This document shows, piece after piece, positions 16,901 to 26,117 of a stretch of 64,000 nucleotides of DNA; position 1 is the stretch's first letter; each line of letters starts with the position of its first letter. The translations under genes and the position numbers were made by a program. The notes under the pieces were generated by a model. It was not told the DNA's origin. It made no database searches and saw only the letters and a program-made list of their open reading frames with translations. The stretch is taken from the NCBI RefSeq assembly GCF_017908595.1, contig NZ_JAGKTL010000001.1, positions 558,001-622,000 on the forward strand. The letters run 5' to 3'. This stretch comes from Rhodothermus bifroesti. GTDB taxonomy: Bacteria > Bacteroidota > Rhodothermia > Rhodothermales > Rhodothermaceae.

Positions 16901-18625
16901 ATGCGTATATTGCGCCCGATGGCTGAAGCTGCTGCTACATACCGCGCTCGCGACAGCCAGGCCTGGCTCTGGGCTGTGCCCCCGGCGCATTATCCGGCTT
17001 TCCTGCAAACGGGCACGTTCGCCGTGCATCGGGTGGGGCGCAGTGCCTTGACGCAGTTGCGGCCAGGAGATCGCATTTTTGCGTATCTCTCGGGCTCCAA
17101 GGTACTGGTTGGGCTTTTTGAGGTGGTGGATACGCCCTTCGAGGATCACACGCCGCTGGTGCCCGGGGTCGCCTACCCACATCGGGTGCGGGTGCGACCG
17201 CTGATTACGCTGGCTGAAGAAGCCTGGCTGCCTTTTGAGGCGTTTGCGGACAAGCTCGACGTGGTGCAACGCTATCCCGACTTCCGATCGGTCGTTAAGC
17301 AAGTGTTGCATCCGCTGCCGCGCGTTGATGAAAAGGTCTTGGAGTTTTTAATTCGGGCCCGAGCGGCTGACCTAGAGCAGGCCTTGTCGGCGCTAGACGA
17401 GTTGCGCCGTTTGCGGGCTGAGCGACCGACAGCGGCTGTCCGCGAAAAGCCCGTCCGTTACCGCCCCAAGCCGTTTGATCGTGCCGCAGCGCTAGCTGCG
17501 TTGCTTGAGGGGCTCGAGGCCCGAGGGTTTATCTACCCCCCTTGGGTAGTAGCCGCCTACGTAACCGCGCTGCGCACAAAGCCGCTGCTTATTTTGGCAG
17601 GCCCAACAGGCATAGGCAAGTCAAAACTTCCTTTGCTGGTAGCCGAGGCAACAGGAAGCTTTGCACGGCTGATTCCGGTACGCCCTGACTGGGCCGACAG
17701 TGCCGAGGTGCTGGGGTACATTGATCTGCAAGGGCGCTTTCGACCTGGTGCCCTTCTTCGCCTGGCCCGTGAGGCGCAGCAGGCACCTGGACAGTTTTTT
17801 GTTGGCGTGCTCGACGAACTCAACCTGGCACGGCCTGAGCAATACCTGGCTGAAGTGCTGAGTCGCATTGAAGATCGGCATCCACTTCCAGAGGGGGGAT
17901 GGACGACAAGTCCCCTACTCCAACTGGCGCTCCCGCCTGCCGATCAGGCCTGGGAACGCGTGGTCTGGGGCGCTAACCTGGCTTTGGTGGGGACGGTCAA
18001 CGTCGATGAAACCACGCATGGGTTTAGCCGCAAGGTTATCGATCGGGCCTTCACGCTCGAGCTTGCAGAGATTGACTTGATGGCCTTGCCGTTAAAGACG
18101 CACACCGAGACTGCAGCTTGGCCCGTATCGGCTTGGCTGCCACGCGCTTTACGCTGGGCTGAGCTGTCCGAACTTTCGGAAGCAGAGCAGGCCCAACTGC
18201 GTAAGGTACAAGAAGTGCTCCAGACCCTCAATCGTTGGCTCCACCCAGCTGGCCTACCAGTTGCGTACCGAACGCGGGACGAAATCGCGCTTTTTGTGTT
18301 GCATGCTACCGAGGTACAAGAAGCTTTCCGCACACGTTCTGGCACCCCGATCGATCCACTAGATTTGGCCCTGTGGATGAAGGTTTTGCCGCGCCTCGAA
18401 GGCAGCACACCTGCTTTGCGACAAGCACTGCGGGCTATGTTGGGTTGGACCGTTACAGGTGCGCCGACTTTGCATGCCGATACGTTGCGTACGTTGATAC
18501 GTACTTGGGAAGAGGCTGCCTGCCCGAATCTCTGGCCCGAAGCAGCTTTTCCCATGACCGCTGCGCGCCTGGCGCACATGTGGCGTCGCTTGGAAAGCGA
18601 AGGCTACGTGTCGTTTTGGGAGTAA
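16901..18625 (+). CDS. EVE-domain McrB-type GTPase (modification-dependent restriction)
   Basis: A 574-residue fusion. Residues about 20-145 form an EVE/PUA-like domain ([17 protein letters not shown] ... [23 protein letters not shown]), a fold known to read modified cytosine in DNA. A linker follows. Residues about 195-560 are an McrB-type AAA+ motor: Walker A GPTGIGKS (234-241), Walker B VLDELN (303-308) and the McrB-specific NVDE motif (367-370) in [20 protein letters not shown]. This motif distinguishes GTP-using McrB from ordinary AAA ATPases. The gene ends three bases before the McrC-type gene. Together they form a type IV restriction system expected to cut foreign modified DNA. ATG 16919 is a possible alternative start. 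Confidence 0.9.
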   Translation: MRILRPMAEAAATYRARDSQAWLWAVPPAHYPAFLQTGTFAVHRVGRSALTQLRPGDRIFAYLSGSKVLVGLFEVVDTPFEDHTPLVPGVAYPHRVRVRPLITLAEEAWLPFEAFADKLDVVQRYPDFRSVVKQVLHPLPRVDEKVLEFLIRARAADLEQALSALDELRRLRAERPTAAVREKPVRYRPKPFDRAAALAALLEGLEARGFIYPPWVVAAYVTALRTKPLLILAGPTGIGKSKLPLLVAEATGSFARLIPVRPDWADSAEVLGYIDLQGRFRPGALLRLAREAQQAPGQFFVGVLDELNLARPEQYLAEVLSRIEDRHPLPEGGWTTSPLLQLALPPADQAWERVVWGANLALVGTVNVDETTHGFSRKVIDRAFTLELAEIDLMALPLKTHTETAAWPVSAWLPRALRWAELSELSEAEQAQLRKVQEVLQTLNRWLHPAGLPVAYRTRDEIALFVLHATEVQEAFRTRSGTPIDPLDLALWMKVLPRLEGSTPALRQALRAMLGWTVTGAPTLHADTLRTLIRTWEEAACPNLWPEAAFPMTAARLAHMWRRLESEGYVSFWE

Positions 18626-18628
18626 TCC

Positions 18629-20317
18629 ATGCACTACTTTACGGTCGAAACACCTTACATTCGGCTCAAGTGGGAAGGGCCTTGCGTGAGGTGGGGTGTG
18701 CCCTTGGTGGTCGAAGCGCGGTTGCTTGAGGGTTGCAGTTCGGTGACGGTATATCCTGCACCTGATGCTCCAGGGCTAGCCGAGCAAACCCCCTATCGCC
18801 TGCTGCTTGAAAGCCGAGACGGCCATCCTGTGGCTCTGCGACACGTGAATCCGGCACTGCTGCGCGGTTTAGACGTGCTCTACGCAGGGCGCCTCTGGCA
18901 TGGTACGTTGCAGTTTGGTACGCATGTAGGCCGCACGGACTTTGTTGTGTGGCATAATGAACGGCCGCACTTGTGCCTTGAAGTCGAGGTGTTCCCAACG
19001 CGCATCACCTACCGAGCCGACTATGAGGCAATGCTGGCCGACCTAGAGGCGTTTGCTTCCGAGTTGGCCTTGCGCTATGGGTCTGGATTCTGGAAGCGTG
19101 GCCAGCCCGAGCCGGATCGGACTGTTCTAGGGACCTCCGGATGGGTCGCCTTGCTTCAGGCGCACCTTGAGGCCTTGGCGCAGGCCTTTGCCCATATCCG
19201 GCGTCGCCCACTGACCAGCATGGTGCGCATGCGTACGTGGCAGCCGCTAGAGGTGGTGCGATACCCTGATCCTATGCTGCACCGCAGCCTAGTCGCCCGA
19301 GGGGGCCAAGGAGCTGAAACGCAGCTCTTGGGTTATCGGGTGCGCCGTTGGCACAGCGTCCCGCATTCCACAACGACGACCGACACGCCTGAAAACCGCT
19401 GGCTGACCTGGCAGCTGATCCAAACGCATCACCTGCTTGAGCAGGTGAGGGCACACCTGGCTTTTCGAAGTGCACCTGCACGGCAACAGGCATTGCATGC
19501 CCTAGGTGAACGGCTTGATCAGCTGCGCGCCTATTTACCCCCAGCGAGCATACGTGCTACACCTCCACCGCCTACGCAACGGCTGTTCCGCGCAGAAGGG
19601 TATCGGCAAGCTTATCGGATTTTCCAGCAACTTCGGCGGGGATTATCGTTACTCGAGGGCCTGCTTCAGTTTGAAGTCGGGCAGGTCCATGAGCTTTACG
19701 AGTATTGGTGCTACCTGACGCTGCTTCGGCAGCTAAGCCGACAAACGGGTTGTCCCATTTCTTGGCAGAGCTTGTTGAAAGAAGGGGCAACCGGGCTAGA
19801 CTTGCGCTTGTGGCGAAGGCGAGGGCTCAGCTTCCCCTTACCTGGGGGAGGGCGGATTCGGGTGGTTTACAATCCGCGTTGGAGCGCACGTAAGTTGCTC
19901 GTGCCCCAGCAGCCCGACCTACTGCTGTCGTGCTACCGTCCTGGCCGGTGCACGGTGCACTACGTGCTAGATGCCAAATATCGGGTCGAGACCTCACCCG
20001 GCTACGTGCGCCGTTACGGTGTGCCTGGCCCACCCGCTGAAGCCCTAAATGACCTGCATCGCTACCGCGATGCGCTCTCCGCGTACTTTATGCAGCGGGA
20101 TGGGAGCTATGTAGCACAGGCGCTGGTGCTTTACCCGTATCGAGAGGGCGAGGCAGGCACTTTTGCTGGAAGTCGGCTAGCACGGGCCGCCTTTGAAGAA
20201 GCTGTCGGTGCGCTGCCCCTCTTGCCTGGCTTTACGGTGTACCTCGAGGCTTGGCTTGAGCGCGTACTGCGCCAAGATCAAGGGGTGCACCGAACCGTAT
20301 CTAGCGGGACCAAGTAG
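18629..20317 (+). CDS. McrC-like nuclease with DUF2357 domain (McrBC partner)
   Basis: A 562-residue partner of the EVE-McrB GTPase. The N-terminal half is DUF2357-like, with the family motif TPENRW (253-258). The middle holds a long helical region and LYEYW (356-360). The C-terminal half carries a PD-(D/E)XK nuclease core: PD at 429-430 (QQPDLLL) and DAKY at 448-451 (VLDAKYRVE), the metal-binding and catalytic residues. McrC-family subunits stimulate the McrB GTPase and perform cleavage. The gene overlaps the convergent FG-GAP gene by 40 bases. The order mcrB-mcrC with a 3-base gap shows one operon. Confidence 0.87.
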   Translation: MHYFTVETPYIRLKWEGPCVRWGVPLVVEARLLEGCSSVTVYPAPDAPGLAEQTPYRLLLESRDGHPVALRHVNPALLRGLDVLYAGRLWHGTLQFGTHVGRTDFVVWHNERPHLCLEVEVFPTRITYRADYEAMLADLEAFASELALRYGSGFWKRGQPEPDRTVLGTSGWVALLQAHLEALAQAFAHIRRRPLTSMVRMRTWQPLEVVRYPDPMLHRSLVARGGQGAETQLLGYRVRRWHSVPHSTTTTDTPENRWLTWQLIQTHHLLEQVRAHLAFRSAPARQQALHALGERLDQLRAYLPPASIRATPPPPTQRLFRAEGYRQAYRIFQQLRRGLSLLEGLLQFEVGQVHELYEYWCYLTLLRQLSRQTGCPISWQSLLKEGATGLDLRLWRRRGLSFPLPGGGRIRVVYNPRWSARKLLVPQQPDLLLSCYRPGRCTVHYVLDAKYRVETSPGYVRRYGVPGPPAEALNDLHRYRDALSAYFMQRDGSYVAQALVLYPYREGEAGTFAGSRLARAAFEEAVGALPLLPGFTVYLEAWLERVLRQDQGVHRTVSSGTK

Positions 20318-21513
20318 GCTGCCCCTGGGGAGGCTTCGCGGGGTACCCCAATCAAGGCAAACGCCCCATGCAGGCTTAATGCAGCGCCAAAGGCTTTTTC
20401 TCCTGGATCGATACGTCGCCAAAAGCACCAGCCTTCGGCAGCGCGTGCAAAGACGTATACGACGCGGTCGACGTTGAAGTCCAGTCCCAGCTGTTCGTCA
20501 AAGCCAGAAACGAGCACGCGCTTACCGTCGAAGGCCAACGTGGCGCCGAACCCTCCGCTTGGATAGGGCTGGGGTGGGTCGAGCGTTTCGACCAGCACCC
20601 AATGACCTTCGCCTCGGCGTTGGTAGTGACGGATGCGGCCACCACTGTGCCGTCCGCCTAGGCGTTCTCCGACCAGCAGGTCTTGCCCCTGAAGTGCCAG
20701 GGCTGGGTTAAAGTCGCGAATGCCGCCCAAAGTCGCTTCGTGTCGCCAGTTGCCGTTCACTTGCCGGCTAAAAATCAGCACGGCACTGGAGCGGTCGTAG
20801 CGGTACGAAGGGGCTGCAAGCGCAATGATCCCGTCCGAGAGCGCGACGGCACCGCCCGGCCAAGGGCCCTCGGGCGGTGCCGTCGCTGTCAAGGTGGCGA
20901 CAAGTTGCCAGTTGCTGCTGTTGATGTGTTCAAACACGTAAGCCGCACCGGCAAGCCGACGGCCAGGATCACCCCAAGTACTTACAACGGCCCGTTCGCC
21001 TTCGAGGGCTACAGCCGCCCCAAAGGCTCCAGTCTGCGCCTCTGGTGGGGCCGTCAAACGCGCTGTTTGACGCCAACTGCCATCGGATTGACGGACAAAC
21101 ACATAGGCTGCATCGGTATGTTCGGTCCGGTAGGGCTCACCGGCAGCTGCAACGAGCACGCGCTCGCCATCAAGGGCTACGGCACGTCCAAAAAACCGAC
21201 CTGGTGCGCAGTCGTTGGGTTGTAGCGTAGCTTCTAGCGTCCAAGAGCCATCCGGCAAGCGCCTGTACACATAGGCAGCACCCGAGGCCGGACCGCAACT
21301 TCGAGCGCCTCCGGCCCCAACCACGGCGTACTGGTCCCCAAGGGCTACGGCTGCTCCAAAGGCATTATCCGCTGTGGTGTCGGGGGACGGTAGCGGCCAA
21401 AGCGGTACCAGCTGGGCATAGGCCGGGAGGCTCAGCCAGGCTAAGCCAAGGCCTAGCCATCGAGGTATCCGGTTCACCTTTACTGCGTTTAGCCGTTGCT
21501 GTAGCCCGCGCAT
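20278..21513 (-). CDS. Secreted FG-GAP-repeat (integrin-like beta-propeller) protein
   Basis: A 411-residue exported protein. The signal peptide (LGLAWLSLPAYAQ) is followed by about seven repeats of roughly 50 residues. Each has a core like FGAAVALxGxxAVVxA and then AAYVYxRxxDGSW, the FG-GAP pattern of integrin-type propellers. Clear repeats include AFGAAVALGDQYAVVGA, FFGRAVALDGERVLVAA and AFGAAVALEGERAVVST. The role is unknown; these proteins are usually extracellular adhesion or scaffold modules. There is no T9SS domain. Its 3' end overlaps the McrC-like gene on the other strand. Confidence 0.82.
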   Translation of the reverse strand: MRGLQQRLNAVKVNRIPRWLGLGLAWLSLPAYAQLVPLWPLPSPDTTADNAFGAAVALGDQYAVVGAGGARSCGPASGAAYVYRRLPDGSWTLEATLQPNDCAPGRFFGRAVALDGERVLVAAAGEPYRTEHTDAAYVFVRQSDGSWRQTARLTAPPEAQTGAFGAAVALEGERAVVSTWGDPGRRLAGAAYVFEHINSSNWQLVATLTATAPPEGPWPGGAVALSDGIIALAAPSYRYDRSSAVLIFSRQVNGNWRHEATLGGIRDFNPALALQGQDLLVGERLGGRHSGGRIRHYQRRGEGHWVLVETLDPPQPYPSGGFGATLAFDGKRVLVSGFDEQLGLDFNVDRVVYVFARAAEGWCFWRRIDPGEKAFGAALSLHGAFALIGVPREASPGAAYLVPLDTVRCTP

Positions 21514-21551
21514 GTATCTAGCCGAAGGCGCTGCACCCCAGGATGCAGGGG

Positions 21552-22040
21552 TTATATCCAGCGACGGACGCTGCGGGCGTAAGTTTCATACGCCTCTCCA
21601 AACTTTTGTCTTAACGCTCGCTCTTCGGGCTTGATTTGGAAGCGCGTCAGATAGACGGCAAAAAGCCAGACGTAAACCAAAGCCAGTAGATGCGCTAGCC
21701 AAACCGCCCAGGCGAGCAAGCAGCAGAGCATGCCCAGATAAATCGGATTTCGGCTGTAGCGGTAAACACCGGTTGTAACCAGCCAACGGGTGGTGTGCGG
21801 CGCAAGCGGATTGGGTGTCGTACGGGCTTGGTAAAGTGCAAAGACGCCCGCGCCCATGATCCCTATCCCCACCAAAGCTAGGACGGCAGCCAGCACAAGC
21901 TGCAGCGGTAATGGGGCGCGCTCTATGGCCAGCTTAGGTACGCTTTGGGCCGTCAGGTACATCAATAGCGCGCAGAGGCCCCACACGACCGCGGGAGGGA
22001 GCTTGAGCTCTAGCCAGGAAAGCATGGTTCTTTTCAACAT
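21552..22040 (-). CDS. Isoprenylcysteine carboxyl methyltransferase (ICMT/PEMT)-family membrane protein
   Basis: A 162-residue multi-pass membrane methyltransferase-like protein with four predicted helices. The family signature is in the second half: TTGVYRYSRNPIYLGMLCCL, followed by EERALRQKFGEAYETYARSVRRWI. These are the SAM- and substrate-binding elements of the ICMT/NnrU/PEMT superfamily. Bacterial members act on lipids or unknown small substrates, so no specific reaction is assigned. It lies 17 bases after uvrA on the same strand and is probably cotranscribed with it. Confidence 0.82.
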   Translation of the reverse strand: MLKRTMLSWLELKLPPAVVWGLCALLMYLTAQSVPKLAIERAPLPLQLVLAAVLALVGIGIMGAGVFALYQARTTPNPLAPHTTRWLVTTGVYRYSRNPIYLGMLCCLLAWAVWLAHLLALVYVWLFAVYLTRFQIKPEERALRQKFGEAYETYARSVRRWI

Positions 22041-22057
22041 TTGCCAGAAAGGACGTT

Positions 22058-24991
22058 TTATGCCTCCTCTTCGTCTTCGTCAAGCAGCGCTTCTTCTTCG
22101 TCGGTTGCCAACAGGTCCAAGTCGATGAGCTCTTCCTCGGCCCCATTGGCAAATGCGGTTGTGCGGGCGAGTTCTTTGCGTAAGAAACGTCCCGTTGGGG
22201 TGTCTTGCTGCGCCAGCGCCTCGGGTGTGCCTGCAAACAGGATGTGGCCACCGGCTTCGCCGCCTTCGGGACCCAGGTCGATCACGTGGTCGGCTACCTT
22301 AATCACGTCCAGGTTGTGTTCGATGACCAGCACTGTATTACCCTTATGCACGAGGGCTCGGAGCACAGCCAGTAGATGGCGGATGTCTTCGAAGTGCAGG
22401 CCTGTGGTGGGTTCGTCTAGAATATAGAGCGTGTTGCCTGTGCCGGGACGCGACAGCTCACGTGCCAATTTAATCCGCTGCGCTTCGCCTCCTGAGAGCG
22501 TCGTAGCCGGCTGCCCTAAGCGGATGTAGCCTAGTCCGACGGCCTGGAGCGTGCGTAGCTTTCGAGCAACGTGAGGAAGATGTTCGAAGAACGCTAGGGC
22601 TTCGTCGACGGTTAGCTCCAGCACTTCAGCGATGTTTTTGCCTTTGTAGCGTACCTCAAGCGTTTCAGCATTGTAGCGATGTCCTTTGCAGCTTTCGCAG
22701 GTCACATAGACGTCGGGCAAGAAGTTCATCTCCAGCTTAACAACGCCGGCCCCTTTGCAGGTCTCACAGCGACCTCCCTTAACGTTAAAGGAAAAACGGC
22801 CCGCTTTGTAGCCCCGCAGTTGTGCTTCCGGAAGTTGAGCGAACAGGTCGCGGATATAACCAAAAAGGCCTGTGTAGGTAGCTGGGTTAGAACGTGGAGT
22901 GCGCCCGATAGGGTTTTGATCGATCGCAATCACCTTGTCGAGATGCTCCAGCCCTTCAATGCGCTCATAAGGCAGCGGAATGAGGCGGGCATTGTGGAAA
23001 TGACGCGCCAAGATCGGGTACAGCGTCTGGTTAATGAGGCTTGACTTGCCTGAGCCCGAAACGCCTGTAATGCAAATGAACGTGCCTAGGGGCAACACGA
23101 GTGGATCGCCTTTCAGGTTATGGCCCCGGGCTCCATAGAGCACCAGCTGGCGACCATTCCCTGACCGCCGCTCGCGGGGTACTGGGATGAACCGCTCGCC
23201 GTTCAGGTAGGCAGCTGTCAGGCTATGCCGACCGTTAAGGGGCACCAACCGATGGGGTGGGCCAACCGCTACCACATAGCCTCCCTGCTCACCTGCACCT
23301 GGACCCAAGTCGACCACGTAATCGGCGGCCTCGATCATTTCGCGATCATGCTCGACGACCAGGATCGAGTTGCCTTGATTGCGAAGTTGTTTGAGGGTGT
23401 CGATGAGCCGATGATGATCGCGTGGATGCAGTCCAATTGACGGCTCGTCAAGGACGTAGAGCACGCCTGTGAGCTGCGCCCCAAGCTGAGACGCCAGCCG
23501 GATGCGTTGGCTTTCGCCGCCTGAAAGCGTCCGGGCTGGACGGTCCAGCGTCAGATAACCTACCCCTACGCTAATCAAAAAGTCCAAACGCTCGAGGATT
23601 TCTTTAAGGATAGGTCGGGCAATGAGTGCTTTTTGGCCTTCAAACTGCAGCTGGCCTAAAAACTGGCGCAGCGTGTAAAGGTCCATACGCGCCAGTTCAG
23701 CAATGTTCTTGCCCGCAATGCGAAAGGCAAGACTTTCGGGCTTCAGGCGGGCACCCCCACAGGCACGGCAAGTCGTCTCCCGCATAAAAGCTTCGGCCCA
23801 TTGGCGCTGCGCTGCTGAACCGGCTTGCGCTTGCGCGTGCTGCAAGTACTCAAAAAGCCCTCCAAAGCGATGTTGGTAGCGCAGCTCACGGTCTTTATAG
23901 CGATAGGTAATCTCAAAAAGGCGGTCGCCCGCGCCTTCAAACAGTACTTGACGCTGCTTTTCGGTGAGCGTCCCCAGGGGCGTGTCGAAATCAAAGCCGT
24001 AGGCTTCGGCTACTGCCCGAAGCTGGCTAAAAATCCAGATGTCACGTGGCTTTCCCAGCGGGGCTAAGCCCCCTTCATTGATCGACTTTGAGGGATCCGG
24101 GATTACCAGTTCGGGGTCGATTTCTAGCCGGGTGCCCAGCCCATTACACACGGGGCAGGCACCGTAGGGCGAGTTGAACGAAAAGGTATTCGGCGAAGGA
24201 TCGTTGTACGACACGCCGTCTTCAGGACAGTAAAGGTGGCGGCTAAAGACGTGGTCGGTGCCCGAGCCGTCAGCATGGAGCACGTGGGCAATGAGCACGC
24301 CATGGCCCAGGCTAAGGGCAATTTGAACGGACTCGTGCACCCGAGCACGAATGTCGGGACGCACCACAATGCGGTCAACCACCACCTCAATGTCGTGTGT
24401 TTTGTAGCGGTCGAGCTTCATGCCTGAGGAAATCTCGCACAGCTCGCCATCGACGCGTACGCGCTCGAAGCCCTGACGGGCGATTTGCTCAAACAGTTCT
24501 CGGTAGTGGCCTTTGCGGCCGCGCACGACTGGGGCCAAGATGAGCAGCCGCGTACCCTCAGGAAAGCCTAAAAGGTTGTTAATGATCTCGTCCTCGGTCT
24601 GCCGGCGCATAGGGCGACCCGAGAGGTGTGAGTAGGCGGTGGCCACGCGCGCATAGAGCAGCCGCAAAAAATCGTAAACTTCTGTTACGGTACCTACTGT
24701 CGAACGGGGATTTTGACCTACGGTTTTCTGCTCAATGGCAACCACGGGCGAAAGGCCGTCGATGAAGTCCACATCGGGTCGCTCGAGCATGCCCAGAAAC
24801 TGGCGGGCATAAGCGGAAAGACTTTCCAGGTAGCGCCGTTGCCCTTCAGCGTAAATCGTGTCGAAGACTAGGCTTGATTTGCCTGACCCAGAAAGACCAG
24901 TAATGACCACCAGCCGCTCTCGGGGAATGTCCAAATCGATATTTTTAAGGTTGTGCTCCCGAGCTCCGCGAATCGTGATAACTTCCTGCAT
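22058..24991 (-). CDS. uvrA: Excinuclease ABC subunit UvrA
   Basis: The damage-sensing ATPase of nucleotide excision repair, 977 residues. It has two ABC modules: Walker [10 protein letters not shown] near residue 32 and GVSGSGKSS in the second half. The signatures are LSGGESQRI and LSGGEAQRI, followed by [13 protein letters not shown] and [14 protein letters not shown]. The second zinc finger is intact (CETCKGAG ... CESCKGHR). In the first, CPVCNGLG is present but the preceding pair reads CPED and lacks its second Cys. A short acidic tail ends the protein. The UvrB gene lies 5.2 kb away. Confidence 0.97.
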   Translation of the reverse strand: MQEVITIRGAREHNLKNIDLDIPRERLVVITGLSGSGKSSLVFDTIYAEGQRRYLESLSAYARQFLGMLERPDVDFIDGLSPVVAIEQKTVGQNPRSTVGTVTEVYDFLRLLYARVATAYSHLSGRPMRRQTEDEIINNLLGFPEGTRLLILAPVVRGRKGHYRELFEQIARQGFERVRVDGELCEISSGMKLDRYKTHDIEVVVDRIVVRPDIRARVHESVQIALSLGHGVLIAHVLHADGSGTDHVFSRHLYCPEDGVSYNDPSPNTFSFNSPYGACPVCNGLGTRLEIDPELVIPDPSKSINEGGLAPLGKPRDIWIFSQLRAVAEAYGFDFDTPLGTLTEKQRQVLFEGAGDRLFEITYRYKDRELRYQHRFGGLFEYLQHAQAQAGSAAQRQWAEAFMRETTCRACGGARLKPESLAFRIAGKNIAELARMDLYTLRQFLGQLQFEGQKALIARPILKEILERLDFLISVGVGYLTLDRPARTLSGGESQRIRLASQLGAQLTGVLYVLDEPSIGLHPRDHHRLIDTLKQLRNQGNSILVVEHDREMIEAADYVVDLGPGAGEQGGYVVAVGPPHRLVPLNGRHSLTAAYLNGERFIPVPRERRSGNGRQLVLYGARGHNLKGDPLVLPLGTFICITGVSGSGKSSLINQTLYPILARHFHNARLIPLPYERIEGLEHLDKVIAIDQNPIGRTPRSNPATYTGLFGYIRDLFAQLPEAQLRGYKAGRFSFNVKGGRCETCKGAGVVKLEMNFLPDVYVTCESCKGHRYNAETLEVRYKGKNIAEVLELTVDEALAFFEHLPHVARKLRTLQAVGLGYIRLGQPATTLSGGEAQRIKLARELSRPGTGNTLYILDEPTTGLHFEDIRHLLAVLRALVHKGNTVLVIEHNLDVIKVADHVIDLGPEGGEAGGHILFAGTPEALAQQDTPTGRFLRKELARTTAFANGAEEELIDLDLLATDEEEALLDEDEEEA

Positions 24992-25129
24992 AGGCCCGAC
25001 TTGCCAGGCACCCGTTCAAACATGCTCCAACAGCAGGCGCAACGCTTCGTTCCAGACGTTTTTTGCTTCACGCGAAGGAACGAAGGCTGCTGCCGCGCTT
25101 TGGGTCCAAGACGTAACTCAGGTTTGCAA

Positions 25130-25726
25130 ATGAACGCCTACATTGAAGCCTTTTTGCCGCTTTTTGTCGCGATCAACCTGCCAGGTATTCTGCCCTTTTT
25201 TATCGCGCTTACCGAAAAACTTTCGGCCGCTGATCGGCGACGGCTACTGATGCGGGCTGTGGTGACCGCCTTTGTTGTGGCGGTGCTCATTCTTTTTGCT
25301 GGCCAGTTTATCTTTCAGACGCTGGGCATTACGCTGAACGATCTGCGCGTTGGGGGTGGCTTAATTTTGCTGGTGCTGAGCATTACAGACTTGGTTTTTG
25401 CGGATTACCGGCGTCGCAATCCTTCAGCAGAGCAAGACGCGGCTGATGTGGGCGTGGTACCCCTAGGCATTCCGCTCATTGTAGGCCCCGCAGCGATCAC
25501 GACAATTTTGGTCGCGCAGCAAACCTATGGCTATTTGCCTACCCTGGTGTCGCTTACAGCGAATTTGTTGCTGGTAGCTGTAGTGTTTTCTATTGGTCCT
25601 TGGTTGATTCGTACCCTGCGACCAGTGGCGGTGCGCGCCATTGCCAAAGTGGCTAGCCTCTTTTTGGCAGCGATTGCTGTAGCCATGATCCGAGCCGGCA
25701 TTACCGGCATGCTTGGGGGATCTTAA
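25130..25726 (+). CDS. MarC-family integral membrane protein
   Basis: A 198-residue membrane protein with six helices and the MarC/YhgN layout. It begins [23 protein letters not shown] and continues with a second conserved block, [22 protein letters not shown], at the middle of the family repeat. The function of the family is unsettled despite older links to antibiotic resistance. The ATG at 25130 is chosen because the upstream open frame has no family similarity and runs towards uvrA, which is transcribed divergently. Confidence 0.88.
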   Translation: MNAYIEAFLPLFVAINLPGILPFFIALTEKLSAADRRRLLMRAVVTAFVVAVLILFAGQFIFQTLGITLNDLRVGGGLILLVLSITDLVFADYRRRNPSAEQDAADVGVVPLGIPLIVGPAAITTILVAQQTYGYLPTLVSLTANLLLVAVVFSIGPWLIRTLRPVAVRAIAKVASLFLAAIAVAMIRAGITGMLGGS

Positions 25727-25785
25727 GCAAAGGAACCTTCCGTAAAGCCTTGCATTTATGTGCTTCCGCACGCCAACCCTACCTA

Positions 25786-26112
25786 ATGGATCGGATTATG
25801 GCGCTGAAGACGCTCGACATTGACGCGCTGGCTGCAAAGACCGGTAACCTTTACGAGACCGTTGCCATTCTCTCAAAGCGGGCCCGCCAGATTGCCACGC
25901 AGCTCAAGCAGGAGCTCGATGAAAAGCTTTCTTACTTTGAAGGTCTAGGACCGGAGTTTGAGGATCCCCGGCACCAGGAAGAGCAAGCCCGCATTTCTAT
26001 TGAGTATGAAATGAAACCGGAGCCCACAGAAATCGCCATTGAAGAGATGCTCCGGGGGGAGATCTATTACCGCGACGCTTCCAAAGAGCGTACAGAAGAA
26101 GAGCTGTCCTGA
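25786..26112 (+). CDS. rpoZ: DNA-directed RNA polymerase omega subunit (Bacteroidota type)
   Basis: A small RNA polymerase assembly subunit, about 108 residues. The diagnostic part is IDALAAKTGNLYETVAILSKRARQIATQLKQELDEKL, matching the Rpb6/omega N-terminal helix bundle in its Bacteroidota form. An acidic tail (EEMLRGEIYYRDASKERTEEELS) follows. Two ATGs, 25786 and 25798, are possible starts and neither has a strong Shine-Dalgarno, as is common in Bacteroidota. It is convergent with the GH95-like gene, with a 5-base gap. Confidence 0.82.
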   Translation: MDRIMALKTLDIDALAAKTGNLYETVAILSKRARQIATQLKQELDEKLSYFEGLGPEFEDPRHQEEQARISIEYEMKPEPTEIAIEEMLRGEIYYRDASKERTEEELS

Positions 26113-26117
26113 AGCTT

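Noticed and set aside
16775-17311. 178-residue minus-strand frame over the uvrB/EVE-McrB junction
   Set aside because: It is antisense to the well-supported EVE-McrB gene and the start of uvrB, and has no recognisable motif.
18235-18729. 164-residue plus-strand frame at the mcrB/mcrC junction
   Set aside because: It is out of frame within two clearly coding genes, and no motif is present.
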